Part shown: one piece after another, positions 58,998-64,000 of the stretch
Layout of the letters: each line of letters starts with the position of its first letter
Position numbering within the stretch: the stretch's first letter is position 1
Source of the DNA: Neurospora crassa OR74A
Lineage: Eukaryota > Ascomycota > Sordariomycetes > Sordariales > Sordariaceae
Assembly: GCF_000182925.2 (NCBI RefSeq)
Contig: NC_026501.1
Span: forward strand, 6,055,917-6,119,916
Reading direction: 5' to 3'
Length of the DNA stretch: 64,000 nt
Notes under the pieces: model-generated
Told to the model about the DNA's origin: nothing
Seen by the model: only the letters and a program-made list of their open reading frames with translations
Database searches by the model: none
Program-made: the position numbers and the translations under genes

Positions 58998-61689
58998 ATG
59001 CTTTCTTTCTTTATTTTTCTCTGTTCTCGATGTCATACCCTCTTTTCGTTCTCCTAGGGTGTTTACATCCTGATTTTGGTTTCTCTAACAAGCTCCCACC
59101 GCAAATCCTCTCGTGGTTCTCTTATTCTACGGATGCCTTGGAAAGAGACGATTGAGATACCTTGGGATACCACTTTGTGCCGTTGAATGACTTTTTTATT
59201 CCTTTCTTTTTTTCTTTTTGTTTCTTCGGTTGCATGTCTTTCCTTCAGCAACATTCAACGGCGTTTTATATCCTTTGCGTGTGTTTGTTGTGTTCTTATG
59301 TCTGGAAAGAAGGAACGGGAAAGCGAAGTATAAAAAGTGGTGAGCATGGTAGATAAAGGTTAGGTTGTGTACTGTCAGTTTGTGATATCAACACGTAGTA
59401 CCTGATCCGGTGTGGGATTACAGGAATTGGGGAACGTTGGTTTTACTTTTTACGATTTTACGACGAGTTATGACCCTTCGATACCTTTTGTTTTCTTCTT
59501 GTCGAACGTTCACGTTGTCTTTCTTTTCAAGCTATTAGATATGACGCCGTTTTTGGGTAGTGCACGATTCTGACCATCTGGCGACATTTGGTGTGCATTT
59601 CCCACCACGGCAAAACAGAAAACCCATATGGAATTACATAGGGGGGGAATCAGGCAGAGACTGGGAAAAAGGCGGAGGGAGGAAGAGTTCACCACTGCAT
59701 GCTGGATCTGGATACAGAAGCATGGCTCTTGGAGAAGCAGATCTAGATTGGAAACTAGCTAGCTGGCTATTCAGTCAATTATGCGTGCCCCTAATGAGGC
59801 AAGATCGAAGAAAAGTTAAAATCGCAACCATCTTTTTCACCTTTTCAGACCAGCGTGATCATACGTCTTGATGTTAGTTACATCTGTCTAGGCCTCCAGA
59901 TCTTCCTTCGTTTTCGAGACAAATGATGCCACTGTTGAGACCCGACAAAGCCCGATCAACGACGCTAGGTGAGCCCGAAGAGGACGGTGATCTTTCAGTG
60001 AGGCAAAAGCAACCCATTATAGCGACCTTCTTTTGCCATCTCAAGGTCCATCGAAGCTCGCCGTCGGGGAGTTCGCCCGAAGGTGACCTTCTTGCTATGC
60101 ACATTAGCCACCATGTTCACCAAACCACCTTCAGTCCTCGGTGAAGGATCAGCAGATTGCAACTCCCGTTTTACTGTTTCATTAATATAAGCCCTCATCA
60201 GGTCTTGAAGCGCCGAGCCCAGACACATCACATGAACAAAAGTGGCTGTGTGTGTGTGTGCGTGTTAACGTGGTCTATTAGCGTAGTGCAAGTGACAATA
60301 AAACTTGGGCACCCACCAAAGAGTGTGTGGGTGCGTAGGTAGCAACGAAGCGAGACAAGCAGGCAGTGAGAAAACGTTACTTAGCCGCCCGAAGCACGCT
60401 TCGCGCGTGTAGCAAGAAAAAAAAAAAGACGGGGAATCCCTTGGTATGGATACAGGAGGTGCCCAGGTCCATGGCAGAAAAGGAAACTCGGCGCTTAGGG
60501 GCAGGTGGGACGAGAGGTCCAGTGTGAGTGGATGTGTGATCGATGAATGCCAAGAGAGTGTTCCGGGTACAGGAGCAGGAAGGAGCACTCGGCTTTTGCC
60601 TTCCACCTTCCTTCCACCTTAGGTCCTTCAAAGTACCTTTCACTTGATAGGTCGATGAGGGAGCTTGAACTGAATGGACTCGGAACTGTAGAGACACAAG
60701 GATGGAAGGGACGGACTTGGACCGGCTCTTGCATTTCTCTCTTTCTATCGCCTTACCTTCAACCCACCCATTCCTTCCACTTTGGGATTCAGTTCACGGA
60801 AGGACAGAAGAACAGTATTGGTACATTAAATCGCCACCATACCTCTAGCTAGGTACCTACCTAGTCATGATATGCTTTCCTGAACACCCAGACACACAGT
60901 GAATATAGTGACCACAGCCTGCTCAGGGGAAAGAGGCAGCCAGGCCTCAAGAATGGGCCGTTCACTTGTCCGGGTGGCAATAATACCGTGACGGTCTGGT
61001 GGTCAGTTCGACCATCGGCCAAGTCTCCGAAGGAGCGGCGAGGTCCGCGAGAACAGTACAATGGGATAGCTGTCGGTGAGGCAAACGGATGCATGAATAA
61101 AACTGAGGTGAGAACCATCGCTTTAGATAGATGAAGTCATTCCAGGCCTCTCTCTGGGCCTCGTTTAGGCCTTAATCACGACCTGTCCGCGAACGGTCTC
61201 TTCAAGCACCACACAAGAGTCCAGTTGGTTGGTCTGCTCAATCTTCTCGTCTCCTTTCTTCCCTTTCTTCACGCTTCTCTAGGTAATAGCTGTTGATCAC
61301 GATCAAAACACGGAGCAAGCTATCCAAAATTGACGGTCCTAGATACCGGGAATATCTTGTCAGTAAGTACATATCTGTGAATCTACCCTTCGGCGTCCTC
61401 ATGACATTGTTCTTTTCAACAACTACTATAGCCGAGCAATACGAAAACTTCGAGATCAGTCGTGACTGATAGATAGGTAACTTTGACATGCTCTATCAAT
61501 TCGTAACCTGGCGGCTTGTTGGCTATACCAAACCATCTTGAAGCATCTTCGCATGAACCCCACATTCTGATATTTACCTCGAGTAGAAATGACAGATGGT
61601 GATATGTCAGACCAGGACTTAGGATAAAACCCAACTTGTCCCATTCTTTAATTTCAATCATCGCATTGTCCAAAGCAAAACCGTTGCGG
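58998..61689. other. Intergenic, downstream of the SAM+PH gene
   Basis: This is 2.7 kb without a supported gene. It has T-rich 3' UTR-like sequence to about 59250, and a GT run at 60246-60262. The right end abuts the pseudogene. Confidence 0.5.
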
Positions 61690-62283
61690 GTCCCACGCAC
61701 ATCAACCGCTGTGTGTCTCCCTCGTAGCAGCGTCAAAGACCTTCAGCATGACCTTGAAACTTCCCCCCAGCTTGCCCTACACCTCTTCAAGGTCCAACGC
61801 GCGTGCCCCAGCGTTTCCCATCTCGGTTCTGCTTTAGATGTTTCGGACGGTACTCGTGTCAGCTAATTTCCAGGTATTGCTGGTACTTGAGATGATAACA
61901 AAAAACTAAGATATTAAAATATCAGAAAGAGGAAACCTAGACAAAATAAGTGGTAAGATAGGGCTCACCCAGGGTCAGTAAAGAAGGAGATCAACCAGGG
62001 CTCCTCGTCACGCAGTCTGTTGGTCAAGTAAGACTGGGCCGCCGCATTCGCTACATCGTACATACGCTGCATTGGGGACGGCGGCAGATTGAGCGATCTG
62101 TACTATACTAGGGACAATCGGCGACCAAACAAACCACGATCACAACCCTTCCATTTATTTCTGTATCATTTATTTACTCTACTCAGATTTTTCTCACCTG
62201 AAATGGCAACTCCCACCTCTGGTATCTAGACACATCTACAAGCTGGGTATGAAGAGGTTGGAAGAACTCACATCGTCCACACG

Positions 62284-62314
<31 letters not shown>

Positions 62315-62840
62315 TTCCCCTTGCACTTTCCATCGTAACCCAAACATCCTCTTTATTCTCGTCCTTTACTTTCTCCTTCTTCTGGGCGGCCCGTCCTCCC
62401 CCCAAAAAAAACAGAGCCAAAAACCAACCCCCTTCATCAGCTCCACAAACCCAAACATATTCGTTTCTTCTGTTAATATCATCCACCTGGGCCTCCCTAC
62501 CCTTCGGCTACACATTATCCTGTCGAGGCGTTGGCAATGGCTACGTCAATGGTGTCGATACCATGCTTCTCCGCGAGCTCCTGCACAGCAGCGGCTACGT
62601 CGGCGCGCACGTTCGGTCCGATCTTGACGATGGGCAGGGCGTAAAGTCTCCAAGGGGTGAATGGGGAGACTCGAAAGGGATTGAGAGGTCGGGTGGAGAG
62701 GGTTGCGGACGGCGGCTATGACGGTTATTTCCTGAGACGCTGGAGGTAGGAGGAGAGTAGTAGGAGGCGGCAGCAGAGACGGCGGTTGAAGCCGGTGATG
62801 AGGATGGTTATTATGGTGGGAGTAGTGGTGGTGTCTATTT
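61690..62840 (-). pseudogene. Decayed short-chain dehydrogenase/reductase
   Basis: Pieces of one SDR lie in order on the minus strand but in changing frames. From 62817, ITILITGF-N matches the first Rossmann strand, but the TGxxxGxG glycines are lost (TGFNRRLCCRL). From 62734 in another frame comes QEITVIAAVRNPLHPTSQSL. From 62646 in a third frame come LYALPIVKIGPNV and AAVQELAEKHGIDTIDVAIANAS. Near 62135-61972 are IVQIAQSAAVPNAAY and, shifted again, AAAQSYLTNRLRDEEPWLIS plus DPG. Near 61835-61708, EMGNAGARALDLEEV, an in-frame stop, and MLKVFDAATRETHSG follow. The middle of the gene is unrecognisable around the 31-C tract. The catalytic Tyr-x3-Lys region reads YDVAN, so Lys is Asn. I count at least three frame changes and one stop. 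The closest remembered relatives are fungal norsolorinic-acid-ketoreductase-like SDRs. Confidence 0.8.
62284..62314. repeat. Poly-C tract (31 C) inside the SDR pseudogene
   Basis: Thirty-one consecutive C residues are followed by TTCCCCTT. The tract sits where the central part of the dehydrogenase should be encoded, so it is probably an expansion that arose in or after the decay of the gene. Confidence 0.9.
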
Positions 62841-64000
62841 TGGACTGTCAAATGGGTTAAAACCGTTGTCGAGCGACGGTGAGACTTGAGTGTCCTGGTA
62901 GTTTGACATCTCGTTTTATGCTTATGATTTTGGCCATTGTGTGCTTTGATACCTCGCCCATTTTGATTAAGATCTCTCGCAAGAAGTATATTATCATGAT
63001 TTGAAGGAGGCGAAGACGTCATAATCAATGTGCAACATCAGGTGGAGGTATTACCAACAACGTCAATGGGTGGAGGGATGACAAAGAAAAGGGCGGTTTG
63101 TAGAATTCGTGGGTGCAGTACCATAGGTAGAGTTCAGAATGATCTCTGGGCGTTTTGACAGTGATAGTTCGGTTTTTGGGAGGTTCCGGAAGTTAGAAAA
63201 ATCGAAACAAGTTAATAACGTGCATATCGTCGAGCGGCTACCGTGAACAAGCCTCGCGACTTCTGAAGATAGTCGAATGGGTAATGTTTTGCGATAACAT
63301 GCCTCAACCCATGGCATCGCACAGAGAACGTGACGTACTCGAAGATCCGCCCCATCAATACTTATCGATGTGTGACATTGTGTACACGCTGTGTAGCCGT
63401 CAAACAGTACTATAGCTCCGAGCTGTGTCGGATGGTCAAATGCTCCGGGTCATGTCGAGTCTTCGAAAGAAGGTCAGTGTCCCCGGGCCCGTCCGTATAT
63501 GCACCGAGCCAGGTTCCGTGTGGTCCGTGCAAAGCAGCTGTTTCCGCTCCGTCATTCAGGTCGGCACCCGGCGCTTGGCGAGCGGGCGCTAAGCCTTTGT
63601 CGGCTCAAGTAGTGCACACTATTTCTAGTGACGCTCAGTGGAGATCAAGTGACCCCTGAATGAACCCAACAGTGGATCCCTGCTAGCGTAGCATTGTAGG
63701 CGCGGACGGGAAGGATTGTGGACCAACCAAGCTGCATCTTGTCATCTTGACTTTGACAACTCTAAACACCCTAAGCCATCTGCCACTCATTCGCCCACTC
63801 ATCATTCATCGCCAGGTCGTCGGCGCTTCACGTCGACCAAGCACTTGCTCAAAAGCGAAGCGCTTTGAGACCCTTTTCCACTGCCTTGATCCACACCTTG
63901 TCTAGCGTCTGGGCTGGGCTTGAGGATCGGAGAGGCCCTGACGATGCCCGGTCACACTCACCCAATCTCAAAATTCACCCTGCATCCGCTGACTACCTAC
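62841..64000. other. Right-end region, possible start of a further gene
   Basis: No supported complete gene lies here. An ATG at 63943 opens a plus-strand frame that stays open to the window end (MPGHTHPISKFTLHP...). It could be the start of a gene continuing to the right, but 19 codons are not enough to tell. Confidence 0.3.

Noticed and set aside
57918-59036. 372-codon minus-strand frame
   Set aside because: Antisense shadow of the SAM+PH gene, which carries the recognisable domains.

Overview
The window is nuclear DNA of a filamentous ascomycete, most probably one of the Sordariales (Neurospora/Sordaria-like). The support is short introns (53-240 nt) with GTRNGY donors and YAG acceptors, large gene-free stretches, abundant TAGG/CCTA and homopolymer tracts, and proteins that are recognisably fungal (Shr3, Hcs1, a Zn2Cys6 regulator, a SAM+PH protein). 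The genus is inferred; the sequence does not prove it. I saw no transposon, viral relic, rRNA, convincing tRNA or CRISPR array, and no AT-rich RIP-like block.

Layout, left to right: the 3' end of a GH38 vacuolar alpha-mannosidase (+, 3-365); the ER packaging chaperone Shr3 (-, 1748-2600); an aldo/keto reductase of the pyridoxal-reductase type (-, 3701-4820); a DUF202 membrane protein (+, 5713-7164); a CLIP-170/Tip1 microtubule plus-end protein (+, 9584-12277); an STK16/Env7-type kinase (+, 14755-16146); a large Ser/Pro-rich fungal protein of unknown function (-, 17506-20389); the Hcs1/IGHMBP2-type helicase (-, 26738-29439); a membrane-anchored fungal protein (-, 29990-31053); the ribosome-biogenesis factor Nop14 (+, 31883-34735); a Zn2Cys6 transcription factor (-, 39597-41785); a SAM+PH domain protein (+, 56274-58997); and a decayed short-chain dehydrogenase (-, about 61690-62840). 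The intact genes are unrelated housekeeping or cell-biology genes and form no obvious cluster or operon.

The gene models were built by following splice signals that keep the frame and restore conserved motifs. Examples are GPPG|TGKT in the helicase, HRDIKP|GN in the kinase, LALE|RTFLAW in the DUF202 protein, and GCYTCR at the start of the zinc cluster. Every multi-exon model given has a total length divisible by three.

The most unusual parts are a 14.5-kb gene-free interval between the divergent transcription factor and SAM+PH genes, and the short-chain dehydrogenase pseudogene with a 31-C tract inside it. There are also two splice-site arrangements that look capable of alternative outcomes: a stop-free 60-nt intron in the SAM+PH gene, and a second acceptor 16 nt into the zinc-cluster exon. 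I found no clearly novel multi-gene system.
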